DNA of 64,000 bases from CAIYRG01 sp963747255 (GCA_963747255.1 CAVVEG010000017.1:938734-1002733); one strand, 5' to 3'. Counted from the first letter of the stretch, positions 35,005-45,390 are shown. Numbers and translations: made by a program. The notes: generated by a model from the sequence alone, not told the origin.

Positions 35005-36207
35005 TCACGCCAGTTGCTTCGCAGGCACGCCGGTATCGGCGAGGCGTTCGGGATCAATTTGAGCCCGGTTTGCGATCAATTTGCGTCCGGCGATGTAGTC
35101 CGGCGCAGCGTTCACCGCTTCCACCCCAACGACCACACCACCACGCAGGTGGAACACCGAGAATTTCCTCATCGACGGACTTCCCCTGACCACCGAGACG
35201 TCTCCGGGGCGCACGAGTCCGGCGATCTGCAGTTTGATGTCGTACTGGTCGGACCAGAACCAGGGCACTTCGCGATATGGTGCAGGCTTCCCGAGCATGG
35301 CCAGAGCCGCGTGCCTGGCCTGATCGATCGCATTCTGCACCGATTCGAGACGGACCCGATGACCATCAAAGGCAGGATGGCTGGTACAATCGCCCGCGGC
35401 GAAGATTTCGGGATCGGAGGTTGCGCCGAATTCGTCAACCGCAATGCCGTTGTCACAGAGAATTCCGGCCTTAAGCGCCAATTCACAATTGGGTACAACT
35501 CCTATCCCCGCAATCACGAAATCGGCTGCAACGCGCCCCCCGCTGGTGCTGACTGCCTCTACACGGGACACTCCTTCGTAAGCCAGGGCCGTTGCGTTGA
35601 GACGCAACCGCACGCCCTGGCTTTCGTGCAGCTCGCGGTAAAAAGCTGAGATTTGCGGAGAGGCCGAGCGCACCATCAGTCTGTCTGCAGCTTCAATGAC
35701 GCTCACCTCAAGCCCGTGTTTACGAGCGACGGCTGCGACCTCCAAACCGATATAACCTCCACCCACGACAGCAAGCCTTGCCCCCGGAATCAGATTCCTG
35801 CGAAGCGCATCCGAGTCGTCAATGCCGCGCAGGTAATGGACCCCGGGAAGGCCCGCGCCGGGCACCGGCAATTTTCGGACACGCGCACCGGTGGCGAGCA
35901 GCAGGCGGTCATAGGGAATCGCGTCGCCGTCCGAGAGCTGCACCGACTTTGCGGCGCGATCGATCATCGTCGCCGTCTGGCCCAGCCGCAAAACGCAATT
36001 GCTCTCGGCGTAAAAGGTGTCCGGCTTCAGGAAAAGCCGCTCCCGGACGAAATCGCCGGCCATATAGGCTTTGGACAAGGGGGGCCGCTGGTAAGGCGGA
36101 TAAGGTTCGTCGCCGATTACGGTCAGGTCGCCGCCGAATCTTTCGGAAGCCAGGGTCGCAACCGCCTGCGCTGCGGCCTGCCCCGCACCGATGATGACGA
36201 AACGCAT
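35005..36207 (-). CDS. FAD-dependent ferredoxin reductase
   Basis: 400 residues from the ATG at 36207. It has the FAD-binding MRFVIIGAGQAAAQAVATL, YPPYQRPPLSKAYM, a NAD(H)-binding ARLAVVGGGYIGLEVAA and the FAD motif IFAAGDCTSHPA. The C-terminal WSDQYDIKLQIAGL is typical of putidaredoxin/rhodocoxin reductases. It passes electrons from NADH to the ferredoxin encoded next. The upstream in-frame extension to 36528 is poorly coding and overlaps tsaE, so it is rejected as a start. Confidence 0.93.
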   Translation of the reverse strand: MRFVIIGAGQAAAQAVATLASERFGGDLTVIGDEPYPPYQRPPLSKAYMAGDFVRERLFLKPDTFYAESNCVLRLGQTATMIDRAAKSVQLSDGDAIPYDRLLLATGARVRKLPVPGAGLPGVHYLRGIDDSDALRRNLIPGARLAVVGGGYIGLEVAAVARKHGLEVSVIEAADRLMVRSASPQISAFYRELHESQGVRLRLNATALAYEGVSRVEAVSTSGGRVAADFVIAGIGVVPNCELALKAGILCDNGIAVDEFGATSDPEIFAAGDCTSHPAFDGHRVRLESVQNAIDQARHAALAMLGKPAPYREVPWFWSDQYDIKLQIAGLVRPGDVSVVRGSPSMRKFSVFHLRGGVVVGVEAVNAAPDYIAGRKLIANRAQIDPERLADTGVPAKQLA

Positions 36208-36335
36208 TGCTGGATCCAAGACCTTTTCCGGACCGCCGCGGTTAGCATGCGTCCATTTTTCGGGCAATCGAACAATTGCGCCGCAGCCCGCTTTGGCGCG
36301 TTGAGCGCAGGTTGTCGGCAAGCTACAAAAGCTGC

Positions 36336-36803
36336 GTGTTGGAATTCGAGACCAGCTTTGTGCTTGCCGGTGAGCCCGCGACGGAGAAACTGGGGGCGAA
36401 TATCGCGAAGGGCCTGGAGCCCGGCGATCTGGTTGCGCTTTTCGGCGATCTTGGTGCAGGCAAAACGACATTGGCCCGGGCGATCTTGCGGTCCCTGGGC
36501 GTCGCGGAAGCGGTGCCGAGCCCGACATTCACGCTTGTGCAACGCTATCAGACGCGAGCCCTTGCCGTGTACCATTTCGATCTGTATCGCCTGAGCAGTG
36601 CGCGCGAAGCGGCCGAGCTCGGCCTCGACGAAGCTTTGGAAGACGGGGCGGTGCTTGTCGAATGGCCGGAAAATGGCCTTTCAGCCCGTCTCCTGGAGGG
36701 TGCATTGCGAATTTCGATGTTTCCGGCAGGCGAATCATGCCGAATGATAAGTCTCTCGGGCCCGGGGCGCTGGGGCCGATTGTTTGCAAGGGACTGGCAA
36801 TGA
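36336..36803 (+). CDS. tsaE: tRNA threonylcarbamoyladenosine biosynthesis ATPase TsaE
   Basis: 155 residues from the GTG at 36336 (TTG at 36339 is also possible). Works with TsaB and TsaD to add threonylcarbamoyl to A37 of ANN-decoding tRNAs. P-loop GDLGAGKTTLARAIL, then VPSPTFTLVQRYQT, VYHFDLYRLSSAREAAELGLDE-type tract and VLVEWPENG, all diagnostic. No ATG is available near the homologous start. The stop overlaps the next ATG (ATGA). Confidence 0.93.
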   Translation: MLEFETSFVLAGEPATEKLGANIAKGLEPGDLVALFGDLGAGKTTLARAILRSLGVAEAVPSPTFTLVQRYQTRALAVYHFDLYRLSSAREAAELGLDEALEDGAVLVEWPENGLSARLLEGALRISMFPAGESCRMISLSGPGRWGRLFARDWQ

Positions 36804-37915
36804 ACGCCATGCGTTCCCGGCAGGATCTGATGGTGGACTTCCTCGCTGCAGCGGGCTGGGCCCGGGCGGAGCAGCGTCCGCTGCCCGGGGATGCGTCCAC
36901 GCGGCGTTACATCCGGCTTCATCTTGGCGCTCACACTGCAATGTTGATGGACCAGCCACAGAATGTGGAAACGGCCACTGCGCCTCCGACGGCAACACCG
37001 GACGAACGGCGAGCCCTGGGATACAACGCGATTGCGCGGCTGGCCGGCGCCGATTGCGGGCGTTTTGTCGCAGCGGCCGGTTATCTGCGGCACTGTGGAC
37101 TGAAGTCGCCCGACATCTATGCCGCCGACGCCGCCCATGGATTTCTCCTGATCGAAGACCTGGGCACTGATCTTTATACGGATATTATTGAACGCGACGG
37201 CGGCGAGCACGCACTCTATGAAACGGCGATAGACGCTCTGGTTACGCTGCATGAGTTGCCGGCGCCCGCAAGCCTCTCTCCGGAGAAGCCGTTGTTCGTC
37301 TATGACGAAGCCGCGATGCTTGCCGAAATCGATCTGCTGACGGAATGGTTTTTTCCGCTTGCCGTTGGGCGGCATCCGGGCGAATGCGAAACGCAGGAGC
37401 ACCGGGCGTTGTGGAAAAGAGTGCTGGGGAATCTCGCCGATGGACCGTCGGTATTCGTCCATCGCGACTATCACGCCCAGAATTTATTGTGGCGCGGATC
37501 GCTCTCCGGTCTCGACCGGATCGGCATCATCGATTTTCAGGACGCTGTGGCCGGATCGCCGGCCTATGACGTCATTTCGCTGCTGGAGGATGCCAGACGC
37601 GACGTCTCTCCGGAATTGAGCGAAGCAATGACAAAGCGTTATCTGGCGCGAAGCCGGTGTACAGGGAGTGCCGGGGATCGTGAGCGTTTCCGGGCCGCCG
37701 CAGCCGTATTAGCGGCTCAGCGCAATGTAAAGATCGCAGGAATTTTTGGCCGGCTCGCCACACGTGACGCAAAGCCGCGCTACCTCAATCATATTCCGCG
37801 TGTGTGGCGCTATCTTGAAAATGATCTGCGGCATGAAGTTCTCGCGCCGCTGAAGAAATGGTATGACGATGCGCTTCCCCGTGAAGCGCGCAATATCGGG
37901 ACGAATCCGGCGTGA
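36800..37915 (+). CDS. amgK: N-acetylmuramate/N-acetylglucosamine kinase AmgK (APH-fold)
   Basis: 371 residues. An aminoglycoside-phosphotransferase-fold kinase with VFVHRDYHAQNLLWR (catalytic Asp) and IGIIDFQDAVAGSPAYD (metal-binding Asp). Known AmgK proteins phosphorylate MurNAc at the anomeric carbon in murein recycling, and the next gene is murU, the next enzyme of that route. The assignment rests on this pairing as much as on sequence. The ATG overlaps the tsaE stop and the stop overlaps the murU start. Confidence 0.88.
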   Translation: MNAMRSRQDLMVDFLAAAGWARAEQRPLPGDASTRRYIRLHLGAHTAMLMDQPQNVETATAPPTATPDERRALGYNAIARLAGADCGRFVAAAGYLRHCGLKSPDIYAADAAHGFLLIEDLGTDLYTDIIERDGGEHALYETAIDALVTLHELPAPASLSPEKPLFVYDEAAMLAEIDLLTEWFFPLAVGRHPGECETQEHRALWKRVLGNLADGPSVFVHRDYHAQNLLWRGSLSGLDRIGIIDFQDAVAGSPAYDVISLLEDARRDVSPELSEAMTKRYLARSRCTGSAGDRERFRAAAAVLAAQRNVKIAGIFGRLATRDAKPRYLNHIPRVWRYLENDLRHEVLAPLKKWYDDALPREARNIGTNPA

Positions 37916-38649
37916 AGAAACTCCGGCGGGCGATGATCCTGGCGGCCGGACTTGGCACCCGGATGGCGCCGCTCACGCGCGAAACGCCCAAACCGCTGAT
38001 CAAACTGGGCGGAAAACCACTGATCGACCATGCGATCGACCGGCTTGCCGCAGGCGGCGTGGATTTTATCGTGGTCAATGTGCATTACAGGTCGGAGCAG
38101 CTGATCGAGCACCTGGACAGACGCCGCCCCGGGCTGCAGGGCGTGCAAATCGTAGTATCCGACGAGACCGACGCGCTGCTCGACACTGGCGCGGGCGTGG
38201 CAAAGGCATTGCCCCTGTTCGAGAACGAACCGTTCTTCACGTACAATTCCGATTCGCTGTGGGTTGAGGGAATGGGTTCCTCGCTTGCACGCATGCAGTC
38301 GCGCTGGAATCCGGACACCATGGACGCGCTGATGCTGCTCGCGCCGTGCGCCACCGCGATTGGCTATGACGGACGTGGCGATTTCGAGATGGACGCGTGG
38401 GGGCAGCTCAAGCGGCGGCCGGAAATGAACATCGCGCCCTTCGTTTGGACGGGTGTCCAAATCGTTCAGGCGAGTCTGTTCGACGGGGCGCCCCATGGGA
38501 GATTTTCCATCAACCGTCAGTGGGACAAATCGCTTGAAGCCGGACGGCTTTGGGGCGTGCGGCTCGACGGCGTCTGGATTCACGTTGGCACGCCGGAAGG
38601 GCTGGAGGAAGCGGAAGAATTCCTTCAGGATCTCTCGCGCGCGCCGTGA
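37912..38649 (+). CDS. murU: N-acetylmuramate alpha-1-phosphate uridylyltransferase MurU
   Basis: 245 residues, GTG start overlapping the amgK stop. Nucleotidyltransferase signature AMILAAGLGTRMAPLTRETP with PKPLIKLGGKPLIDHA, then FFTYNSDSLW (metal-binding Asp). It turns MurNAc-1-phosphate into UDP-MurNAc, feeding recycled murein back to peptidoglycan synthesis and bypassing MurA (fosfomycin target). Stop overlaps addB (GTGA). Confidence 0.92.
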   Translation: MKKLRRAMILAAGLGTRMAPLTRETPKPLIKLGGKPLIDHAIDRLAAGGVDFIVVNVHYRSEQLIEHLDRRRPGLQGVQIVVSDETDALLDTGAGVAKALPLFENEPFFTYNSDSLWVEGMGSSLARMQSRWNPDTMDALMLLAPCATAIGYDGRGDFEMDAWGQLKRRPEMNIAPFVWTGVQIVQASLFDGAPHGRFSINRQWDKSLEAGRLWGVRLDGVWIHVGTPEGLEEAEEFLQDLSRAP

Positions 38650-41612
38650 CCGCCGCCGGCGTGCAGCCGCGTCTTTTTACGGTACCGTCCGGTATTCCGT
38701 TTGCACGTGCGTTATGCGCAGGTCTGGTCGATCGTGCCGGTGGCGGGCCGCTGGAACTTGCCGATACGCTGATTTTCGTCCCAACACGCCGAGCGGCGCG
38801 CGCTCTGCGCGAATCTTTTGCAGAGACAATCCGGGGCGCGGCCCTGCTTCCGCGGATCGTGGCACTTGCCGATGTGGATGATGACGACCCCGACGGAAGC
38901 GATCTGCCCGAGAGTGCGGATTCTCTGCCGGTCATTCCGGGGCTCAGGCGCCGGTTCCTGCTTGCGACATTGGTACAGCACTGGGGCGCGGCTCGTGGTG
39001 TTCCCGTTCCGCTCCACCACGCAGTCAATTCCGCGGGCGAACTTGGCGCATTTCTGGATGAGGCGATCACGCATTCCGCGGACCTGTCACGTCTGCTCGA
39101 ACTTGCGCCGGCGGACCTCGCAGCGCATTGGAACGAAGTCGTCTCATTTCTGAATATCATTGCGGTGCAGTGGCCGAAATTGCTCGAGACGGAGAATGCG
39201 ATCGAGGCTGCAGAAAACCGCGAAAGGAATCTCCGCGCGCTGGCGCGAAAGCTGACTGAAGCACCTCCGAAAACCCCCGTCATCGCCGCCGGTTCGACCG
39301 GCTCCATTCCCGCAACCGCAGAACTGCTCAAGGCGGTCGCCTTTCTACCCACCGGCGCGGTCGTACTTCCGGGACTTGATACCGCGCTTGATGAAGACGG
39401 CTGGCGCACGCTTGACCCGAGCCATCCGCAATTCGGATTGAAGCGGCTTCTCGCCCATGTCGGTGCATCGCGCGATGACGTGGTTCCGTGGCCAACCCTT
39501 CCCGAGTTGTATCCGAACCGTATCAACCGGGTGCGGTTCATCAGCGAGGCCCTGCGTCCGGCGCCGACGACCGATGCCTGGCTGAAATTCGTTGGTACCG
39601 CGAGAGGCGAAGCCACAGCGGCACTGAGCAATATATCGCTGGTTGAGGCCCGGACTACCCGAGAGGAGGCGTTGGTCGTCGCCTGCGCGCTGCGTGAAGC
39701 CCTCGAAATCCCGGGCCGCAAAGCAGCACTGGTGACACCGGACCGGGCGCTCGCCCGCCGAGTCGCGGCAGAGTTGATCCGGTGGGATATTGCTGTCGAC
39801 GATTCCGCCGGTATTCCCCTGTCCGGCACAGTTCCGGGCACATTTCTTGCGCTTCTCGCACGCGCCGTCGCTGAGCGGATGGCGCCCTTGCCACTGCTCG
39901 CGTTACTGAAGCATCCGCTCGCGGCAGGAGGTGCAGAACCGGCCCAGTTCCGCCGCCGGGTCCGTGATCTGGAAATCGCGATATTTCGGGGTTTGCGCCC
40001 GGATCCGGATCTTGCGGGTATCGCCCGCCGGCTGAAGAACGAAAAAATCCCCACTGACCTTCTCCTTTGGTTCGCCGGGATTTCACGCCTGCTGGACGAA
40101 ATGGCAGATGCGATGCGGCGCCCCGACGCGGATCTTGGGGAACTGGCGCAGCTGCATGCTGCTGCTGCGGAGGCACTCGCCACCACGCCGACCAAAACGG
40201 GTGCCGAGCGCCTTTGGGGTCAGCCGGCCGGTGAAGCAGCCGCTGCGTTGATGAGTGAACTTTGCCGCGACGGCGCGGGCATACCGCTCCATCCTGCAGG
40301 CCATTACGCAGATGTATTCCGCGAACTTGCACAGCTTCGTGCGGTTCGGCCAAACTATAATCTGCATCCCCGGCTGGCAATTCTGGGGCCGCTTGAAGCG
40401 CGCCTTCTCGATTTCGATCTGATCATTCTCGGCAGCCTCAATGAAGGCAAATGGCCCGCGCAGACTGCGACCGATCCCTGGCTTTCGAGGCCGATGCGTC
40501 ACGCGCTGGGGCTTGATTCGCCGGAGCGCCGGATCGGACTCGCGGCGCATGATTTTGCATCTCTGGCTGCTTCGCGAACGGTGCTGCTCACGCGATCACA
40601 AAAGCAAAACGGAAGCCCCACCGTTCCTTCCCGCTGGCTGCTCCGCCTGAAGCAACTTGCGAGCGGGATGGGTGTGGAGACCATGCTGAACGCGCGCAGC
40701 GATCTGATCAAATGGGCTAATCAACTTGACAGGTCCGATCCCGTGAAACGGGCGACGCGCCCGGCCCCTGCCCCACCCGCTGCCGTCCGCCCTCGCTCTT
40801 TGTCCGTCACGGAAATCGAGACCTGGATACGCGATCCATATGCGATTTATGCGAAGCACGTGCTGCGCCTGCGTCCGCTGGACACAGTCGATCAGGAGCC
40901 CGGGCCTGCGGAACGGGGCAGTGCGATACATCGCGCCATGGAGCGCTTCCTGATTTCGTTTCCCGGCACGCTGCCCCACGATGCGCTGGATGAATTTTTG
41001 CGGATGGGCCGCCAGGCATTCGTCGAGACCGGAGCGGATCCATCGGCGCTTGCGCTCTGGATGCCCCGGTTTGAACGTGCTGCACGCTGGTTCATCGCCT
41101 ACGAATCCGGACGCCGGCAGAACATCGAGCGAAGCTTCGTCGAGATCCGGGGCGTCTGGAAAATCCGGTCCGAATTCGGATTCGAATTGCGCGGTCGCGC
41201 CGATCGCATTGATGTTTTCGCGGGCGGGCACGCGGCGATTATCGACTACAAAACCGGCCGCGCGCCATCGAACCGCCAGATCCAGCAGTTGCTCACTCCG
41301 CAATTGCCGCTGGAAGGTGCAATGTTGCTGGACGGCGCGTTTCCGGAGATCAGAGTTTCCGCCCTTTCCAATCTTGTGCATGTTCAGCTCACCGGCGCAG
41401 ATCCGCCCGGACGGGAACTCGCCGCAGACCTGGACGCGAACGTCAGCGCAGCGGAGGCCGGGCGCCTGCTTTGCCAATTGGTGCAGCGCTACGAAAATCC
41501 GGCTGAGCCGTATCGTTCGCGGGTGGCGCCCTACCGGATGCGCGATGCAGGCGATTATGATCATCTGGCCCGCGTCGCCGAATGGTGGCTCGCCGACGAG
41601 GATGAACCGTGA
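38646..41612 (+). CDS. addB: Double-strand break repair protein AddB
   Basis: 988 residues from the GTG overlapping murU. AddAB processes DNA ends for RecA loading. It starts TAAGVQPRLFTVPSGIPFAR, typical of alphaproteobacterial AddB. It has a UvrD-like but helicase-inactive body with LIILGSLNEGKWPAQ and PWLSRPMRHALGL, and a C-terminal PD-(D/E)XK nuclease domain with LRGRADRIDVFAGGH and AIIDYKTGRAPS. The stop overlaps addA (GTGA), so the subunits are made together. Confidence 0.95.
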   Translation: MTAAGVQPRLFTVPSGIPFARALCAGLVDRAGGGPLELADTLIFVPTRRAARALRESFAETIRGAALLPRIVALADVDDDDPDGSDLPESADSLPVIPGLRRRFLLATLVQHWGAARGVPVPLHHAVNSAGELGAFLDEAITHSADLSRLLELAPADLAAHWNEVVSFLNIIAVQWPKLLETENAIEAAENRERNLRALARKLTEAPPKTPVIAAGSTGSIPATAELLKAVAFLPTGAVVLPGLDTALDEDGWRTLDPSHPQFGLKRLLAHVGASRDDVVPWPTLPELYPNRINRVRFISEALRPAPTTDAWLKFVGTARGEATAALSNISLVEARTTREEALVVACALREALEIPGRKAALVTPDRALARRVAAELIRWDIAVDDSAGIPLSGTVPGTFLALLARAVAERMAPLPLLALLKHPLAAGGAEPAQFRRRVRDLEIAIFRGLRPDPDLAGIARRLKNEKIPTDLLLWFAGISRLLDEMADAMRRPDADLGELAQLHAAAAEALATTPTKTGAERLWGQPAGEAAAALMSELCRDGAGIPLHPAGHYADVFRELAQLRAVRPNYNLHPRLAILGPLEARLLDFDLIILGSLNEGKWPAQTATDPWLSRPMRHALGLDSPERRIGLAAHDFASLAASRTVLLTRSQKQNGSPTVPSRWLLRLKQLASGMGVETMLNARSDLIKWANQLDRSDPVKRATRPAPAPPAAVRPRSLSVTEIETWIRDPYAIYAKHVLRLRPLDTVDQEPGPAERGSAIHRAMERFLISFPGTLPHDALDEFLRMGRQAFVETGADPSALALWMPRFERAARWFIAYESGRRQNIERSFVEIRGVWKIRSEFGFELRGRADRIDVFAGGHAAIIDYKTGRAPSNRQIQQLLTPQLPLEGAMLLDGAFPEIRVSALSNLVHVQLTGADPPGRELAADLDANVSAAEAGRLLCQLVQRYENPAEPYRSRVAPYRMRDAGDYDHLARVAEWWLADEDEP

Positions 41613-44600
41613 CCGTCGGACCAGCCGATGCCACCGATCCGCGGAATTTCGCGTGGGTCTCAGCGAATGCAGGCTCGGGCAAAACGCGCCTGCTGACCGA
41701 CCGCGTTACGCGCCTGCTGCTGCACGGAGCGGACGTATCGCGCATTCTTTGCCTGACTTACACCAAGGCTGCGGCCGCTGAAATGTCCAGCCGTTTGTTC
41801 GATCGGCTAGGAAATTGGGCTTTGTTGCCGGACGACAGATTGCTTGCACAACTCGCCGAAATCGGTGCGGGCCCTGCGGAATGCAGCGATCTCAGGCATG
41901 CCCGGCGCCTGTTCGCGCAGGCTCTCGAGACCCCGGGAGGGCTCAAGATTCAGACCATCCATGCCTTTTGTCAGCATCTCCTCGCGCGCTTTCCGGTGGA
42001 GGCCGGGGTTCCTGCCCGCTTCTCCGTCCTGGACGAGCGAGACGCGAGCGAACTGCTGGATCAGGCGCGACGCCTCGTTTTGGAAAAGTCGGCGACGGGG
42101 GATACCGGGCTCGCAAATGCCGTCCCAATTCTCGCCGCACGGGCAAACGACACCCGATTCGCCGAGATACTTGCGTCTGCGATCGCGGATCGCGGCAAGC
42201 TGCAACAGTTGCTCACGCAGCACGGAGATGACCCGGAAAGATTTTTCCGGCATCTCCGGAAGACCCTCGATGTCACCGGATGCAGTTCAGAACAGGGGGT
42301 GCTTTCGGAATTTGTTGCGCGGCTCTCGACCGAAAAATCCAATTTCCTGAAATTGGCGAAATGGCTCGGCGCGGGCTCGAAAAACGACCAGGAACTCGCG
42401 GCCCGGTTTGGTTCGCTCGCCGGTTCGGAGATGGGCCCGGAGAACTATGAACTGCTCAGAGACGCGTTCTTCACGACGGCAAACACCCTCCGTCACAAAC
42501 TCGTAAGCAACCAGTTGCAGTCTGAGAATCCGGCGCTTGCGTTTTATCTCGACAATTTGCAGGCGAGCGTCGCGGCGATTGATGACCGGCTGCGCAGAAT
42601 TGCGACCGCATCGCTGACCGAGGCGCTTTTGCGCGTGGCGTTCGGAGTGCTTGACGGGTATCAGCAGGCAAAGCGAGCACGTGCCGCGCTCGATTATGAC
42701 GATTTGATCGATGTGACAATTCGACTTCTGGAGAATGGTGATGCTGCTGCCTGGGTTTTGTACAAGCTCGACGGCGGCATAGATCACATACTGGTCGACG
42801 AAGGCCAGGATACAAGCCGGGAACAATGGCGAATTGTCTCGCGTCTTTCCGAAGAATTTTTCGCCGGGAATGGCGTCCGATCCGAGGCAAACTGCCGCCG
42901 CCTGTTCGTTGTGGGCGATGAGAAGCAGTCGATTTTCAGCTTCCAGGGTGCAGAACCGGCGGCGTTTGGCGAATATCGCGATTTCTTCGGCGGTAGGGCG
43001 ACAGGGGCGAATCTGCCATTTGTCGATTTTCGTCCGGCCATCTCCCGGCGGAGCGCTCAGTCAATTCTTGCTTTCGTCGACTCCGTCTTCTCAACTCCTG
43101 CGGCGCGCGACGGACTGAGCACAGTCTCTGATCCAATCCATCACGACGCCGATCGCAGGGAAATCGGACGGGTTGAAATTTGGCCATGGATCCCGTCGGC
43201 GGAACGGAAGGAATTCGACCCTCTGGCTCCCGTGGATGCGCCTGTTCACGGCGCGCACAGCGTGCTCGCGTCACGCATTGCGGATCGGATTGCCGGTTGG
43301 CTCCAAAGCGGGGCTTCGCTGCCCGGCAGCGGACGGCCGATCACTGCTGGTGACGTCATGATCCTGGTCCGCCGCCGGAACGCATTCGCGGAAGCAATGA
43401 TTCGCGAATTGCTCGATCGCCGTATCCCGGTGGCGGGTGCGGATCGCATGGTTCTGACGGAGCAGATCGCGATCATGGATCTTCTGGCGTTGGGAAATTT
43501 TGCGCTTCTTCCGGAAGACGATTTAAATCTCGCAGCGTTGCTGAAATCCCCGGTGATTGGCTTCAGCGAATCAGACCTCTACGAGCTGGCTCAGCCGCGG
43601 ATCGGGAAGCTCTGGGCTGAGCTTGGGGCGCGTGCCGGGGAGCGTCCGGTTTTCGCCGAGGCTCATACCGTTCTCAGCCGGGTTCTTTCGGATTCGGACA
43701 TGATGCCGCCTTTCGAATTTTATTCGCGAATTCTGAACCGCGGTGTGCGCGGGCGGCTGGTTGCGCGGCTTGGACTCGAAACCGACGATGCGATCGACGA
43801 ATTTCTCGCCCTCGCACTTGTCCACGAAAGCTCCCATTCGCCATCGCTTCAGACATTTCTGAGCTGGTTCTCCCAGGGCGGCGCAGATGTGAAACGCGAC
43901 ATGGAACAGGGTGGTGGCGCGGTCCGCGTCATGACGGTGCACGGCGCAAAAGGACTGGAATCGATGGTCGTCGTATTGCCGGATACCTTTCAGACGCCCG
44001 ACCATGACCGGCGCGGTAACATCCTGTACACGGATGAGTGCGCTTTTTTTGGCGTGCCGAAACGTCTCGAAACCCAGCCTGTTGCCGACGCCAAAGCGGC
44101 GGCTCACGAACGTGAAATGCGCGAATACCGCCGCCTGCTCTATGTCGCAGCGACGCGCGCGCGCGATATGCTGGTCGTGTGCGGCTATCAGGCAGGAAAT
44201 CGCAGGGAGCCACCTCGCGATTCCTGGTACGCCCTGCTCGATTCCGCCGGACGGAATCTCGGCACACCTGAGGAGATCGATGGCGAAAATGTCATGGTTA
44301 TCGGATCGCCGATTGCAACGCGGAGGCAGATTTTTGAGCCGGCATCCGGCACGGATCTGCCGGCGTTCTTGCGGCAGCCTGCCAAACCGGAACGGCTTGA
44401 GCCCCTGCTGCACCCTTCGCGCATTCCGGGAGCGGACGAAGCACCCGCGATCTCCCCCGTTGCCGGCGCCCGACAGCGCTACCGTCGCGGGCTGCTGCTT
44501 CACGCTTTGTTGGCAATGCTCCCCAAGATCGGCCGAAAGGACCGCGAGACCGCTGGACGCGAATTTCTGAACCGGCGGGGCGTTGCGGGGAGCGAGGCGC

Positions 44601-45007
44601 AATCCCTGATTGGCGACGCGCAAAAAATCCTGGATGACGGACAATTCAAAGCCCTGTTCGGCAGCAGCAGCAGAGCGGAAGTCTCAGTCACCGCCCGCTT
44701 GCCGGAACTTGGCGGCGCACAGATCAGCGGTCAAATCGATCGCCTGGTTGTCACCGGGGATTCCGTGCTGATCGCGGACTACAAAACCAATCGCCGGACA
44801 CCCGTATCGGCTGAGGAGGTACCACGGGCATATATTGTGCAAATGGCGCTTTACCGCAGCGCTCTGGAGAAAATCTATCCCGGGAGAACCGTGGCCTGCG
44901 CCCTGATCTGGACCGAAACGGCAAGGCTGATGTTTCTTCCCGCTGAATTGCTCGATCGTGAAATGCACATTCTTGCCGCAAACAGCACCTCAATATCTGC
45001 GACGTGA
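41609..45007 (+). CDS. addA: Double-strand break repair helicase/nuclease AddA
   Basis: 1132 residues, GTG start overlapping addB. A UvrD/RecB-type ATP-dependent helicase with WVSANAGSGKTRLLTDRV (Walker A), ILCLTYTKAAAAEMSSR, HILVDEGQDTSREQW (Walker B; DEGQD in place of the more usual DEAQD), VGDEKQSIFSFQGAEP, VMTVHGAKGLES and LLYVAATRARDML. The C-terminal nuclease domain has SGQIDRLVVTGDSVLIADYK with its DYKT motif. Followed by trxA after 62 bases. Confidence 0.96.
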   Translation: MTVGPADATDPRNFAWVSANAGSGKTRLLTDRVTRLLLHGADVSRILCLTYTKAAAAEMSSRLFDRLGNWALLPDDRLLAQLAEIGAGPAECSDLRHARRLFAQALETPGGLKIQTIHAFCQHLLARFPVEAGVPARFSVLDERDASELLDQARRLVLEKSATGDTGLANAVPILAARANDTRFAEILASAIADRGKLQQLLTQHGDDPERFFRHLRKTLDVTGCSSEQGVLSEFVARLSTEKSNFLKLAKWLGAGSKNDQELAARFGSLAGSEMGPENYELLRDAFFTTANTLRHKLVSNQLQSENPALAFYLDNLQASVAAIDDRLRRIATASLTEALLRVAFGVLDGYQQAKRARAALDYDDLIDVTIRLLENGDAAAWVLYKLDGGIDHILVDEGQDTSREQWRIVSRLSEEFFAGNGVRSEANCRRLFVVGDEKQSIFSFQGAEPAAFGEYRDFFGGRATGANLPFVDFRPAISRRSAQSILAFVDSVFSTPAARDGLSTVSDPIHHDADRREIGRVEIWPWIPSAERKEFDPLAPVDAPVHGAHSVLASRIADRIAGWLQSGASLPGSGRPITAGDVMILVRRRNAFAEAMIRELLDRRIPVAGADRMVLTEQIAIMDLLALGNFALLPEDDLNLAALLKSPVIGFSESDLYELAQPRIGKLWAELGARAGERPVFAEAHTVLSRVLSDSDMMPPFEFYSRILNRGVRGRLVARLGLETDDAIDEFLALALVHESSHSPSLQTFLSWFSQGGADVKRDMEQGGGAVRVMTVHGAKGLESMVVVLPDTFQTPDHDRRGNILYTDECAFFGVPKRLETQPVADAKAAAHEREMREYRRLLYVAATRARDMLVVCGYQAGNRREPPRDSWYALLDSAGRNLGTPEEIDGENVMVIGSPIATRRQIFEPASGTDLPAFLRQPAKPERLEPLLHPSRIPGADEAPAISPVAGARQRYRRGLLLHALLAMLPKIGRKDRETAGREFLNRRGVAGSEAQSLIGDAQKILDDGQFKALFGSSSRAEVSVTARLPELGGAQISGQIDRLVVTGDSVLIADYKTNRRTPVSAEEVPRAYIVQMALYRSALEKIYPGRTVACALIWTETARLMFLPAELLDREMHILAANSTSISAT

Positions 45008-45069
45008 GCGCAACTTGACCGCAAGTAATCGCGTTCCTACATTCCTCCAAGGATAATACAGAGGCATTT

Positions 45070-45390
45070 ATGGCTCAGAAAACCGTCTCCGATCAGAGTT
45101 TTCAGTCCGACGTTCTTGATTCCAAGACGCCGGTGGTGGTGGACTTCTGGGCTGAGTGGTGCGGCCCCTGCCGCATGATCGCACCCTCGCTCGAGGAACT
45201 TGCCAGCGAATATGATGGCAAGATCACAGTTGCGAAGATGAATATCGACGAAAATCCGCAAACCCCGACGCGCTATGGCGTGCGCGGAATTCCCACGCTC
45301 ATGATTTTCCGGAATGGTCAGGTTGCGGCCACCAAGATCGGTGCTCTGCCCAAGACCAAGATCAAAGAGTGGATCGACGCCTCCATCTAG
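45070..45390 (+). CDS. trxA: Thioredoxin
   Basis: 106 residues. Active site WAEWCGPCRMIAPSLEEL, the cis-proline loop RGIPTLMIF and the end PKTKIKEWIDASI are standard for Trx1. Reduces protein disulfides in the cytoplasm using thioredoxin reductase. A ribosome site lies in CAAGGATAATACAGAGG upstream. It converges with folC, 16 bases apart, with no obvious hairpin in between. Confidence 0.97.
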   Translation: MAQKTVSDQSFQSDVLDSKTPVVVDFWAEWCGPCRMIAPSLEELASEYDGKITVAKMNIDENPQTPTRYGVRGIPTLMIFRNGQVAATKIGALPKTKIKEWIDASI

